From Chloroflexota bacterium (GTDB lineage: Bacteria; Chloroflexota; Anaerolineae; B4-G1), in contig JAAEPW010000131.1 of the NCBI GenBank assembly GCA_024232355.1, positions 1 to 7,224 on the forward strand: 7,224 nt of DNA, written 5' to 3'. Of this stretch, positions 1-6,509 are shown one piece after another. A program made the translations under genes and the position numbers. Position 1 is the first letter of the stretch. Each line of letters begins with the position of its first letter. The notes beneath the pieces were generated by a model. That model saw only the letters and a list, made by a program, of their open reading frames with translations. It was not told where the DNA came from and did not search any database.

Positions 1-1267
1 CCTTGGGGCAGGGGCGTTGTCTGTGGCCACAAGCGGGGAGGTGATCGTTGTTGATGGGGTGGCCTTGTTGCGGTGATTGGCGGTTTGTGGGTGGTGACCC
101 TTGCTCACACCCCATTGCTCGCCACCGCTGAAACAGAGGCGCGGTACCTCGGCCTGCCTCGCTTTTCCTCCGTGCAAGAACCCTGATGATGAACCTCGGG
201 CCAGAGGCGATGGAAGACGGGGTGGAGAGTTGGAGTTGGGTTTGGTGTGAGTTTGGTGTGCTTTGGTTTGGCGAGTGCGAGTGGTGGAAAGAGAAGAGGT
301 ATCCACAGATTGCCACAAGACCTATCAACCTGACCTACTCATTGCCTCTGCCGCCGACACAGATCCAGTCCGCTCTCTCGCCGTCTTCCCCTGGTCTGCA
401 TAGGTGGTGTCATTGGCTTGTTTCCCTTGGGCCGGGATGGTTGAGTGCGGGGTGGGGAGTTGGGGTTGTCTGTGACCACTGCTGATGGGGTGGCTTTGTT
501 GTGGTGATTGGCGGTTTGTGGGTGGTGGACACTCTGCCGTTGCTGGTGATCGGGATTGTTGTTAGTGTGTCCACAGATTACCCTGAGGTCTATCGGCCTG
601 ACCTGCCCCCATCACCCTGCCGCCGACGCCCTCAATCCGCTCCCTCGCCGTCTCCCCCTGGTCTGGCCAGGGGGTGCGTTGGCTTGTTCTCTTGGGCCGG
701 GGCGGTGTCTGTGACCACAAGCGGGGAGATAAGCGCTGCTGCCGGGTTGGCCTTGTTGTCGTGGTGATTGGAGGTTTGTGGGTGGTGATCCTCGCCCTCG
801 CCCCACTGCTCGCCACCGCCGAAACAGAGGGTCGATACCTCGGATGGCATCGCTTTCTGCCCGTGAGAAGATCTGGTAATAAACCTCGTGCAAGACGATG
901 GAATGCGGCGCGGGGTAGTTGGGGGTGGTGTGTGGCTTTGGTTTGATGAGTGCGAGTGGTGGAGTTGGGGTGATTGAGGAGAAGAAGGGATGTGTCCACA
1001 GATTGCCACGAGGTCTATGGCCCGTTCTATTGTCTCCGACGACGATGTGGGGAGTATGTCCACAGATTACCGCAAGATCTATCGACCTGACCTGCCCATT
1101 GCCTCCGCCGCCGACGCGCCCCCAGTCCGCTCCCTCGCTGTCTCCTCCTGTTTTACCCAGGTAGTGCATTGGCTTGTTCCCTTGGGCCAGGGGCGGTGGA
1201 GTTGGAGGTGGGGGATGGGGGTGTGCCTTTCGGGGATGGGCCTGGGAAGGGTGCTTTGGTTTGCTGT
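1..1267 (+). repeat. R1 modular repeat array, five head-to-tail units
   Basis: About 1.27 kb of GC-rich sequence made of imperfect direct repeats. Unit heads, close to TGTCCACAGATTGCCAC, occur at 300, 568, 993 and 1057; the first unit enters the window already truncated. Four modules can be told apart. Module a is the head plus a core containing TCCGCTCCCTCGCCGTC and ending near TTGGGCCGGGGGCGGTG. Module b starts near GTCTGTGACCACAAGCGG and runs through GAAACAGAGGCGCG to a GCATCGCTTT segment. Module c is G/T-rich with GAGTGCGAGTGGTGG. Module d contains GTGGACACTCTGCCG. Unit C (568-992) has a, b and c; unit B (300-567) has a, a short b, and d; unit D (993-1056) is a 64-nt stub. Long open frames on the minus strand here are probably a by-product of the GC-rich, stop-poor repeat. 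The function is unknown, and the right boundary against the intron remnant is approximate. Confidence 0.85.
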
Positions 1268-1366
1268 GGTGGGGGAGATTGCCAGCGAATGAACAATCGG
1301 TACTCCAACCTGGTGATGCTTCACGGACATTGCCACGACGAAATTCACGGCAAACGGTGTCAATGA
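1268..1366 (+). pseudogene. C-terminal HNH remnant of a group II intron reverse transcriptase
   Basis: In the frame ending at the TGA of 1364-1366, the last 24 or so residues read MNNRYSNLVMLHGHCHDEIH followed by GKRCQ. This is the second half of the HNH endonuclease domain found at the C-terminus of many bacterial group II intron-encoded proteins, with the typical NLV-LH-x-x-CH-x-x-H arrangement. The preceding CxxC/HH half and the whole reverse transcriptase and maturase part are missing. Upstream, the sequence passes straight into R1 repeat, so the gene was cut by repeat insertion or by 5' truncation. The stop lies 19 nt before a complete domain V, the normal order at the 3' end of such introns. 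The remnant cannot encode a working protein. Family assignment is from recognised motifs; the exact breakpoint near 1268 is a guess. Confidence 0.75.
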
Positions 1367-1385
1367 CAATGACTCTCGGACTGAA

Positions 1386-1419
1386 GAGCTGCATGAAGCG
1401 AAAGTCTCAAGCGCGGTTC
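1386..1419 (+). ncRNA. Group II intron domain V
   Basis: The 34-nt element begins GAGCTGCATGAAGCGAAAGT and ends GCGCGGTTC. It has the domain V layout: a basal helix pairing GAGCTGC with GCGGTTC through Watson-Crick and G-U pairs, a two-nucleotide AA bulge on the 3' side (1409-1410), a short upper stem with one mismatch, and a GAAA tetraloop (1400-1403). The AGC at 1387-1389 matches the catalytic triad region. It sits just after the intron protein stop and before a domain VI-like hairpin. In this window only the 3' end of the intron remains, so the element is an orphan ribozyme core rather than a working intron. Confidence 0.8.
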
Positions 1420-1423
1420 GGGA

Positions 1424-1461
1424 GTGGCAGTGAGGGAGGTGACTCCCTCACTGCCCATAAC
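1424..1461 (+). ncRNA. Group II intron domain VI-like hairpin and 3' end
   Basis: A perfect 13-bp stem (1426-1438 with 1443-1455) closed by a GTGA loop follows domain V after a short linker. The sequence then reads CATAAC, consistent with the AY ending of group II introns, which would put the intron 3' end at about 1461. No bulged branch-point adenosine is visible in the stem, which is unusual for lariat-forming introns. Some group II introns splice by hydrolysis, so this may be either natural variation or decay. On the minus strand the same hairpin lies 30-60 nt beyond the stop of the membrane protein gene, but it lacks a U-tract and is a poor intrinsic terminator. Confidence 0.6.
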
Positions 1462-1486
1462 TTGGGCGGCATTTATCACTCCCAAA

Positions 1487-2575
1487 CTAACTCGTCACCT
1501 TTCGCATTACCCATTCTAACGGGCCACGCTGGAATCGCTTTCGCCAATAATATGAGAATACGATAGCCAAACCAGAAAAAATGACTGCACTGATTGTGGC
1601 AAATTGTAACGTCTGATTCTCAAGTCGTCCAATTATTTCCAAAAAGCCCATTCCAATCACAACATGGGCAACATACAATGTCAACGCTAACTGACCTGTA
1701 GCCACCAATGGGGGGAATATCCGAGCTTTTGGGTGTCGAAATGCAAGTTCCAAACATAGTGTGATAATTGCGATAGCTGTGCCTGCACCTGCTACGATAT
1801 AAAGCGGCATAGGCGGCATTGGCTCTGTACCCAAAATAGACCCCATTTCCCCAGGAAATAATTTGACCAGAATGTAGGACAGTATCTCTGCTACAGTAGC
1901 TATAAAGATACTTGCCCAGAGAATTCGTCTGCGTACTTGAGTGTTTTTTATATCTTGTCTACCCAACCATATACCAATAAGGACAAAAGCCAGCCAAGGT
2001 ATCACGGGGTGAAATCCATTGAAAAAGATATGTCGTAGCATGCCTGCGAATGTCCAAAAATCGACATATGTGAGCGTTGAAAAATCCCACCCTTTTTCGT
2101 AATCAAAAATGAAAACCAGTAGAAGAAAAGTAGCACTCAATCCTATTGCCCCTAACCACAGTTGACGATCTGATGCTATCAGTAATAGAGCCGCAATCGC
2201 TATGTAGACACCGTAAAAATGCAAAATATCTGCGGGCCACAACGGCGTATAGAGAAGACCAACTACAAAGAGAAATACTGCTCGCTTGAATAGAGTACGA
2301 CGGTCTTGACGAATTCGTTCTCTATCTTGAGCAATGCGCCCCTTACGCGAAAGCATCGAGATACCAACACCAGCTAATATGACAAAAGTGGCTGCGGCAC
2401 GACCATTGAATAGTCCCACTAGCCAAATCAACCACTCTGGCCCATTTTCACTTGCTCCCATGACAACTTTGAAGTTGACAATCACCATTCCAAATACGGC
2501 TAGCGAGCGAGCAACATCGTAGCCAATTATTCTCGATTTCTTCTTTCGAGTTTCATTTCCTTGAGACGAGTTCAT
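1487..2575 (-). CDS. DUF418/YeiB-like multi-pass membrane protein
   Basis: This 362-residue integral membrane protein is probably complete. A short basic N-terminus (KKKSR) precedes RIIGYDVARSLAVFGMVIVN (residues 15-34), the first membrane segment with the conserved D-x-x-R seen in the YeiB/DUF418 and heparan-alpha-glucosaminide acetyltransferase-like superfamily. Other family-like stretches are LFNGRAAATFVILAGVGISM (55-74), the charged loop at about 76-97, ILHFYGVY (117-124), HPVIPWLAFVLIGIWLGR (189-206) and the C-terminal RGPLEWVMR (350-358), which resembles the GPLEWxxR signature of DUF418. I count about nine or ten hydrophobic segments. The ATG at 2575 is preceded by GGAAG with 8-nt spacing. 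Members are thought to move or acylate a substrate at the cytoplasmic membrane, but the substrate is unknown. The gene is visibly poorer in GC than the flanking repeats and has no operon partner. Confidence 0.85.
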   Translation of the reverse strand: MNSSQGNETRKKKSRIIGYDVARSLAVFGMVIVNFKVVMGASENGPEWLIWLVGLFNGRAAATFVILAGVGISMLSRKGRIAQDRERIRQDRRTLFKRAVFLFVVGLLYTPLWPADILHFYGVYIAIAALLLIASDRQLWLGAIGLSATFLLLVFIFDYEKGWDFSTLTYVDFWTFAGMLRHIFFNGFHPVIPWLAFVLIGIWLGRQDIKNTQVRRRILWASIFIATVAEILSYILVKLFPGEMGSILGTEPMPPMPLYIVAGAGTAIAIITLCLELAFRHPKARIFPPLVATGQLALTLYVAHVVIGMGFLEIIGRLENQTLQFATISAVIFSGLAIVFSYYWRKRFQRGPLEWVMRKVTS

Positions 2576-2583
2576 TCATTTCA

Positions 2584-2588
2584 CTTCC
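2584..2588 (-). promoter_or_regulatory. Ribosome binding site of the membrane protein gene
   Basis: GGAAG on the minus strand lies 8 nt upstream of the ATG at 2575 and supports that start over the out-of-frame ATG four bases upstream. Confidence 0.55.
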
Positions 2589-2595
2589 ATTAGGC

Positions 2596-2623
2596 ATTCT
2601 AAAATACATGGTTTGCCGCCCAA
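2596..2623 (-). promoter_or_regulatory. Weak candidate promoter for the membrane protein gene
   Basis: Read on the minus strand, TTGGGC (2623-2618), a 16-nt spacer and TAGAAT (2601-2596) resemble a sigma70-type -35/-10 pair. A start about 7 nt downstream would leave a leader of about 14 nt, just enough to hold the GGAAG ribosome site. The match to TTGACA is poor (TTG only), so this is a candidate only. Confidence 0.2.
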
Positions 2624-2712
2624 CTATTAGCTCACCCGCCACGCGGCTCTAACGTGAGAGCCTTCTCCACAAGACATCGCTGCTGACCACAGAGCCGCTG
2701 ATTTGCGGCGCG

Positions 2713-2736
2713 GTCGGGTAGCCAGGGAGCCATTGC
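2713..2736 (-). ncRNA. Group II intron 3'-end fragment (domain VI tail)
   Basis: On the minus strand the fragment reads GCAATGGCTCCCTGGCTACC and then CGAC. It is nearly the same as the 3' ends of the two intron relics near 4645 and 6445, which share GCAATGG or a close variant, a C-rich stretch and CTACCCGAC. Upstream of it no domain V or maturase sequence can be recognised, so only the last part of the intron seems to remain. The match to two other copies in the window makes chance unlikely. Confidence 0.55.
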
Positions 2737-3040
2737 TTTGTACGTAATAGGAAGATCGCCACCCGATTGGTTTAGGCCTGCCAACATTCTCGCATCAGCT
2801 ACAGGGCAGGACAACCTACCTACTCTATTGGCCCATCAGTTGAGTTGGCTTCAGCGAGTTGTTCGACGACTGCTTTGACGGTTCTCTCCAGCCTTCTTGC
2901 ACCGATTTGCAGTCGCCAATGAGCAGCGGATGCCGAACTTGCTATGAACGATAACTGCGTGTCCGTCTAGCGGCGATGATAGCATGAATCGTGTGAAACA
3001 TCAACTTTTATCTCCCAAGTGGATGAGCGAAATCACGTAC
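2737..3040. other. Region without a confident gene
   Basis: This stretch separates a group II intron tail from a gene fragment. A minus-strand frame at 2820-2966 is open for 48 codons and ends in a plausible coding-like C-terminus (ARRLERTVKAVVEQLAEANS), but it has no start codon after the upstream stop and no recognised family, so it may be the tail of a decayed gene. A short hairpin, ACCTAC with GTAGGT around a five-base loop, spans 3039-3055. No RNA gene or promoter could be recognised. Confidence 0.4.
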
Positions 3041-3223
3041 CTACAGCACGTAGGTCCTACGACGGCGATCGGTCATCAAAGCAGAGTCTGTGGCAGAAGC
3101 ACCATCGAGATACAGTGTAGCCTCATTGTCCATCCAGGTTCTCCCATTGGCGAGAGCGCTCACGTCGAGGGCGGCCAGGTGAACGTCGATTCGCTCCTGC
3201 TGGGCGACGACGGTGTGGTTAAC
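3041..3223 (-). pseudogene. Truncated C-terminal gene fragment of unknown family
   Basis: The last 61 codons or so before the TAG at 3041-3043 look coding: GC-rich third positions and a mixed, protein-like composition, for example RIDVHLAALDVSALANGRTW and NEATLYLDGASATDSALM. Going upstream on the minus strand, the frame runs into the solo R1 piece at 3224, where similarity to R1 replaces gene-like sequence. The simplest reading is that R1 cut the 5' part of a gene and left its C-terminus. No start codon with a ribosome site belongs to it. I do not recognise the family, and the fragment could still be a chance open frame. Confidence 0.35.
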
Positions 3224-3384
3224 TCCGCTCCCTTGCCGTCTCTCCCTGGTCTGCCCAGATGCTGTATTGGCTTGTTTCCTTGGGCTGGGGGCGGTGGGAA
3301 AGAATCGATGGGATGCGTTGTCTGTGACCACAAGCGGGGAAGGGTGGCTGATGCTGACGGGTTGGCCTTGTTGTGGTGATTGAC
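3224..3384 (+). repeat. Solo R1 repeat, truncated at both ends
   Basis: The copy starts inside module a (CTCCGCTCCCTTGCCGTCTC) without the head, continues through TTGGCTTGTTTCCTTGGGC and GTCTGTGACCACAAGCGGGG, and stops in module b after TTGGCCTTGTTGTGGTGATT. After that, similarity to the other copies is lost. It shows that R1 occurs outside arrays and away from recognisable intron sequence, so R1 is not merely part of the intron relics. Confidence 0.8.
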
Positions 3385-3471
3385 GGTCAATTTTCGCCCG
3401 ACAATGGGTCAGCACCGTTATTTAATTACGGTTCCTGAGGATAATGAGGATCTCGTGATCACAAGATGTGC

Positions 3472-4563
3472 TTAAATGCGACAAAGCGGCAACAACTTTT
3501 CCACGGTTGCGTCGCCAATCCCGGAGACTCGGGACAGCTCCAAGCAAGAGGAGAACGGGCCGCTTGTATTGCGATCATCGATGATCCTCTGCGCGGTCCG
3601 ATGTCCAATGCCAGGCAGGGACATTAAGGCATCAATGTCAGCAGTGTTGATGTTTACGGTCTTGATGTCCAAGGTGCGCTCAAGGGTCTCGATTTCGCGG
3701 TCAAGGCGCGGGGTCCATGGGACCCATGCCCAATGATTGGGGTCCCTGGACTTTTTTGCGCACAGTGTTTTGAGCGCCCAATCGGGTGAGCGGCGTCTGA
3801 GGTTTTCGGATTCGTATCTGCCTAGATATGCGGCGTCGCGGTCGCGTTCGAACTCGTAATACGTGCTACAGTGGGGACATTTCCACACACCCCCTGTGAG
3901 GATTTCAAAGCACTCGGTTGCAGACGGGATGTCATGGCCTGTGCGCGTGTCATCGTCATAGTCATAATGCCAACCTATCGATTCCGGAAGGTGGCGGCAA
4001 ACCTCACATACTTTGTATGTGGCGAATCGTGGAGTGGCAATGGGTTGGTTGCCCTTGCGTGCCTGCTTGACGAGTCGTTTGATTTCAGGATGGTCTCGGT
4101 TGACAGCTCCCTGAGCGGAGATATCACTTCGATCCGGGAGGTTTTCTGGAGGCTGTGCGCTATGCAGTAGTAAGAGCTTGATGATATCAGCATTTCCAAG
4201 CGTGTACGCGGCGAGAAAAGCGATATTCTTCTTGTGATAACGACGGTCAGCATCGGCACCAGCTTTGAGGAGGTGACGCACGATGTCGGTGGCGCCGACT
4301 CGGCATGCACATGTCAGCGCGGTCTCGCCCCGATGTGCATCGTCCATCTTGGCACCCGCGTTGAGGAGACGAGAGAGCACCCGCATGTTGCACTGCTCAG
4401 CGGCCAGCATGAGCGCAGTGCGGCCGCGTTCGTTTTTCGTGTTGAGGCGCGCACCCTTTGCCAACGCGGCGTCGAGCAGGTCGAGCCGGTCTTCTGTGGC
4501 GGCGATGAGCAACTCAGTGTCCGCGTCTGCAAGCCCTGGAGGCGGTGTAGCAGCTTTCAGCAT
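3472..4563 (-). CDS. Ankyrin-repeat / zinc-ribbon-like / ComEA-type HhH fusion protein
   Basis: The 363-residue protein has three parts. Residues about 13-140 are four ankyrin repeats, with helices such as GRTALMLAAEQ and ETALTCACRVGATDIVRHLL and repeat-end motifs LLNAGA and LLKAGAD; this part would bind a protein partner. Residues 186-232 contain C186xxC189 and C229xxC232 (KVCEVC, WKCPHC), four cysteines that could form a zinc site, although 39 residues separate the pairs. After a charged, Trp-rich linker, residues 303-363 form a tandem helix-hairpin-helix: VNINTADIDALMSLPGIGHR, then LELSRVSGIGDATVEKLLPL. This matches the ComEA-type HhH unit that binds the DNA backbone. There is no signal peptide or membrane anchor, unlike true ComEA, so a cytoplasmic DNA-associated role is inferred. 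The ATG at 4563 has GGAG 8 nt upstream, and an in-frame stop shortly upstream fixes the start. The gene stands alone. Confidence 0.8.
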   Translation of the reverse strand: MLKAATPPPGLADADTELLIAATEDRLDLLDAALAKGARLNTKNERGRTALMLAAEQCNMRVLSRLLNAGAKMDDAHRGETALTCACRVGATDIVRHLLKAGADADRRYHKKNIAFLAAYTLGNADIIKLLLLHSAQPPENLPDRSDISAQGAVNRDHPEIKRLVKQARKGNQPIATPRFATYKVCEVCRHLPESIGWHYDYDDDTRTGHDIPSATECFEILTGGVWKCPHCSTYYEFERDRDAAYLGRYESENLRRRSPDWALKTLCAKKSRDPNHWAWVPWTPRLDREIETLERTLDIKTVNINTADIDALMSLPGIGHRTAQRIIDDRNTSGPFSSCLELSRVSGIGDATVEKLLPLCRI

Positions 4564-4571
4564 AGCAGGTT

Positions 4572-4575
4572 CTCC
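4572..4575 (-). promoter_or_regulatory. Ribosome binding site of the ankyrin-HhH gene
   Basis: GGAG followed by AA lies 8 nt upstream of the ATG at 4563 on the minus strand, a good bacterial spacing. It decides this start. Confidence 0.6.
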
Positions 4576-4644
4576 ATCAAATCAGTTTGAATCCCAACTG
4601 TGAAAAACTTGTCTGCGAGTGATTTCATAGCTACCTCAAGGTAA

Positions 4645-4722
4645 GTCGGGTAGCCAGGGGTCAGCAATGGCACCTTGGTCTCCTAAGAACCCCGCGGGCG
4701 CCCTTTGGTAAAACGCGGCGAT
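4645..4722 (-). ncRNA. Decayed group II intron domains V and VI
   Basis: On the minus strand the domain VI part ends TGACCCCTGGCTACCCGAC at 4645, the same 3' end as two other relics in the window. Before it, 4722-4687 looks like a worn domain V: GCCGCG pairs with the GC-rich CGCGGGGTTC side, but the tetraloop region (TTTTACCAAAGG) no longer forms a clean GNRA loop. The following TTCTTAGGAGACC matches the linker of the relic at 6445 (TTTTAGGGGACTGCG). The catalytic core is therefore present in outline but probably inactive. Confidence 0.6.
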
Positions 4723-4747
4723 AAACAGATCAACCAAGGCTGTGTAT

Positions 4748-4936
4748 CTAACGATGACAGATGGGATGCAACAAGACTCGGTTGTTCATTGTGTCGGAGT
4801 CACTGTAGACTCGCCACTCGATGTGATGGTTATCCTATCCGATTTCCTCGCTGATCTTGTCCCCACAGACCGGACAGACCCCATTCTGGGAACGCCACAA
4901 GTATAGCAGTGATCTACGTCCCTGCAACTTGGCGAA
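4748..4936 (-). pseudogene. HNH-domain relic of a group II intron-encoded protein
   Basis: One frame runs from 4936 to the TAG at 4748-4750. It reads FAKLQGRRSLLYLWRSQNGV, then CPVCGDKISEEIG, a stop, DNHHIEWRVYSDSDT and MNNRVLLHPICHR. This is the C-terminal DNA-binding/HNH endonuclease region of a group II intron reverse transcriptase, with CxxC, HH and LLHPxCH motifs in the right order. The in-frame TAG at 4835-4837 corresponds to a TGG (Trp) codon in the relic at 6510-6639, so it looks like a single-base nonsense change. The reverse transcriptase and maturase domains are absent. Upstream, after about 43 nt shared with the other relic, the sequence passes into R1. Decayed domain V/VI lies immediately downstream. 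Confidence 0.8.
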
Positions 4937-4979
4937 ACCTCACCAAAGGCGAGATGACGGTGGGAGGCATTGGTGTTTT

Positions 4980-5206
4980 TGTCCACAGATCGCCCCAGGA
5001 GCTATCGGTTTGACCTGCCCTATCACCTCCGCCGCCGCGCTTCCAGTCCGCTCCCTCGCCGTCTTCCCCTGGTTTGCCCAGGTGGTGCATTGCTTTGTAC
5101 CCTTGGGCCAGGGGCGGTGGGATGCGGGGTGGGGAGTTGACGGTGGGTTGCTGGCTTTGGTGTGGTGAGCACACGGGCCTGGATTGAGTGACGAGAAGAT
5201 AGGAGG
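4980..5206 (+). repeat. R1 repeat unit G
   Basis: The unit starts TTGTCCACAGATCGCC and carries the full module a core (CCAGTCCGCTCCCTCGCCGT, then TTGGGCCAGGGGCGGTG). It then passes directly into a module c-like GGGATGCGGGGTGGGGAGTT segment, skipping module b. It directly joins the intron relic on its left, at the same junction as the copy at 6682. Confidence 0.85.
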
Positions 5207-5447
5207 TGTCCACAGATTGCCACAGAGATCTATCATCCTGACCTTCCCCATTGCCTCAGCCGCCGCCGCGATCCCCAATCCGCTCCCTCGCCGTCTCCCC
5301 CTGGTCTGTCCAGGCAGTGCGTTGGCTTGTTTCCTGGGGCCGGGGGCGGTGGAATGCGGGGTGGGGGAGTTGGTGTGGACTATCCTCTACTCCGAATGTG
5401 CAGGGCGGAGAGCAGGATACTGTGGTGTTGGCTTTGGTGGGCTTTTT
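5207..5447 (+). repeat. R1 repeat unit H
   Basis: This second head-to-tail unit begins TGTCCACAGATTGCCACAGA, contains the CCGCTCCCTCGCCGTCTCC core and ends in a diverged G/T-rich tail. A piece not seen in other units (about 5382-5420, around TACTCCGAATGTGCAGGGC) lies within that tail. Like unit G it lacks module b. It stops about 17 nt from the stop codon of the transporter gene. Confidence 0.8.
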
Positions 5448-5463
5448 GACGCAACAAAAAAGG

Positions 5464-6410
5464 TTATGCTTGTGCAATACCACTGAAATAGGTCACCACA
5501 CCTGACAAGATGATCATCCCGGCTCCCACAACCTGAATCCATGCCAGGGTTTCGTGGAGAAAGATCATAGCCAACAAGCTGACGATCACAGGTGTAACCA
5601 TTGACATCATTGTCATATACGAAGCAGTTGATATTTTTAGCGTACGATTCAGATACGTCCAGGTCATCGCCAGACATATCCCATTTCCCAAGGCATAGGG
5701 TAATGATGTCAGAGATGGCTTGCTCCACGAAATAACTGGCTGATTCTCCAAAACAAATTCAGAATTCCAAACCGAGACTCCTACAAGTATCAATATTACC
5801 GGTAGTCCGGCAATTGGTTTTTGAAAGGTTACAGCGTCAATATTAACCGGCCGAGTCTTTAAGAATTTACGTACCAGGACATTCCCCAGAGACCAGCACA
5901 CACAGGCTGCAAGAATGAAAAGATCACCTGTTCTCGGTAGTAGAACCTGTCCTTTGGTTGTCAGGAGGTAAGCCCCCGAAAGCATAATGAAAACCATCAG
6001 GACTTTAATAACCGTCAGCCGCTCTTTGAGAATCAACCAGGCGAAAAGAATTGTAGTTACTGTTGAGAGCTTGGCCAAAAAACCGGCATTGATGGTCTCG
6101 GTCAGCGAAATCCCAATGATACTTAAACAGGTTCCCAACCCGGATTGGATGCCATTGGCAAAAAAAGCTTCCAAAACAAAAGTGGCTGCTGCTTGAAAAA
6201 TTTTCCAACCTCATTGCTATATTGTGGCAAAATCAAGACAGCCAGGATCACCAGGGCAGTCAAGATAGAGATGGTTTGAAAAGAAAGGACCTGGGCACCA
6301 GAGTTGAAACCTAACTTTGTAACAAATATTTGCAAAGCCCAACAACCCGAAAACATCATAACGTTATAGAAAGATGTTTTAGTAAATGTTTGCGTACCGT
6401 TTTCTCTCAT
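5464..6410 (-). pseudogene. EamA/DMT-family drug/metabolite transporter, frameshifted
   Basis: Two overlapping frames together give a full-length transporter of about 315 residues. The first (from ATG at 6410) supplies residues 1-83 with two membrane segments, FYNVMMFSGCWALQIFVTKL and VLSFQTISILTALVILAVL. The second supplies the rest, including the first EamA repeat's ILKERLTVIKVLMVFIMLSG, the second repeat from DLFILAACVCWSLGNVLVRK, and the hallmark end VTPVIVSLLAMIFLHETLAW then VVGAGMIILSGV. About ten segments are expected for the family, which exports or imports small metabolites across the inner membrane. The frames must be joined by a -1 shift in the seven-T run at 6160-6166. This could be a true inactivating mutation, a sequencing error, or slippage (U UUU UUG is a slippery heptamer in frame). 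No clear ribosome site precedes the ATG, and an intron relic ends 34 nt upstream. Confidence 0.8.
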
Positions 6411-6444
6411 ATAATTGTTTTTTCGCTGATTTTATGTGAAAATA

Positions 6445-6509
6445 GTCGGGTAGTTAGGGGCCATTGCTAGCTCGCAGTCCCCTAAAACCTAACATGCGAT
6501 TTTCACTGT
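6445..6509 (-). ncRNA. Partial group II intron domain V and domain VI 3' end
   Basis: On the minus strand the piece reads GAAAATCGCATGTTAGG, then TTTTAGGGGACTGCGAGC, then TAGCAATGGCCCCTAAC and TACCCGAC at 6445. GAAA can be read as the domain V tetraloop and ATCGCATGTTAGGTTTT as its 3' strand. The 5' strand of domain V and the end of the maturase gene are missing, apparently by a deletion that joins the HNH region directly to the domain V apex. The 3' terminus is the same as in the relics at 2713 and 4645. Confidence 0.6.

Noticed and set aside
186..1164. Plus-strand open frames in the R1 array
   Set aside because: Their products are Trp/Gly/Val-rich translations of the repeat; frames shift between units and starts are not supported by ribosome sites.
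1..1270. CRISPR array
   Set aside because: Units are hundreds of bases long, diverged and modular, with no short identical repeats separated by unique spacers of constant size.
562..1394. Long minus-strand open frames across the left R1 array, up to 260 codons
   Set aside because: All three frames of the minus strand are open over long stretches because the repeat is GC-rich and stop-poor. The frame with the best-preserved phase changes between units, there is no ribosome site, and the products (Pro-, Arg- and His-rich) match no family I know.
1426..1455. Rho-independent terminator for the membrane protein gene
   Set aside because: The stem is strong, but no T-run follows on either strand, and its position right after domain V is better explained as intron domain VI.
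2731..2743. Thirteen-base match CATTGCTTTGTAC between the intron tail at 2731 and R1 unit G at about 5087
   Set aside because: The other R1 copies have a different sequence there (CATTGGCTTGTTTC), so this is probably coincidence.
2614..2790. Integron attC site upstream of the membrane protein gene
   Set aside because: GTTGGGC fits the right core, but no good RYYYAAC partner occurs at a suitable distance (GCCTAAA near 2769-2775 is imperfect) and the needed inverted L boxes are not visible.
3871..4603. Plus-strand open frames opposite the ankyrin-HhH gene
   Set aside because: They are antisense to a well-supported gene with recognised domains and have no family features of their own.
6429..6457. 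Promoter for the transporter gene (TAAAAT as a -10)
   Set aside because: The only sequence at a suitable distance for a -35 (CTAACT) is a poor match and lies in the intron end; not enough to call.
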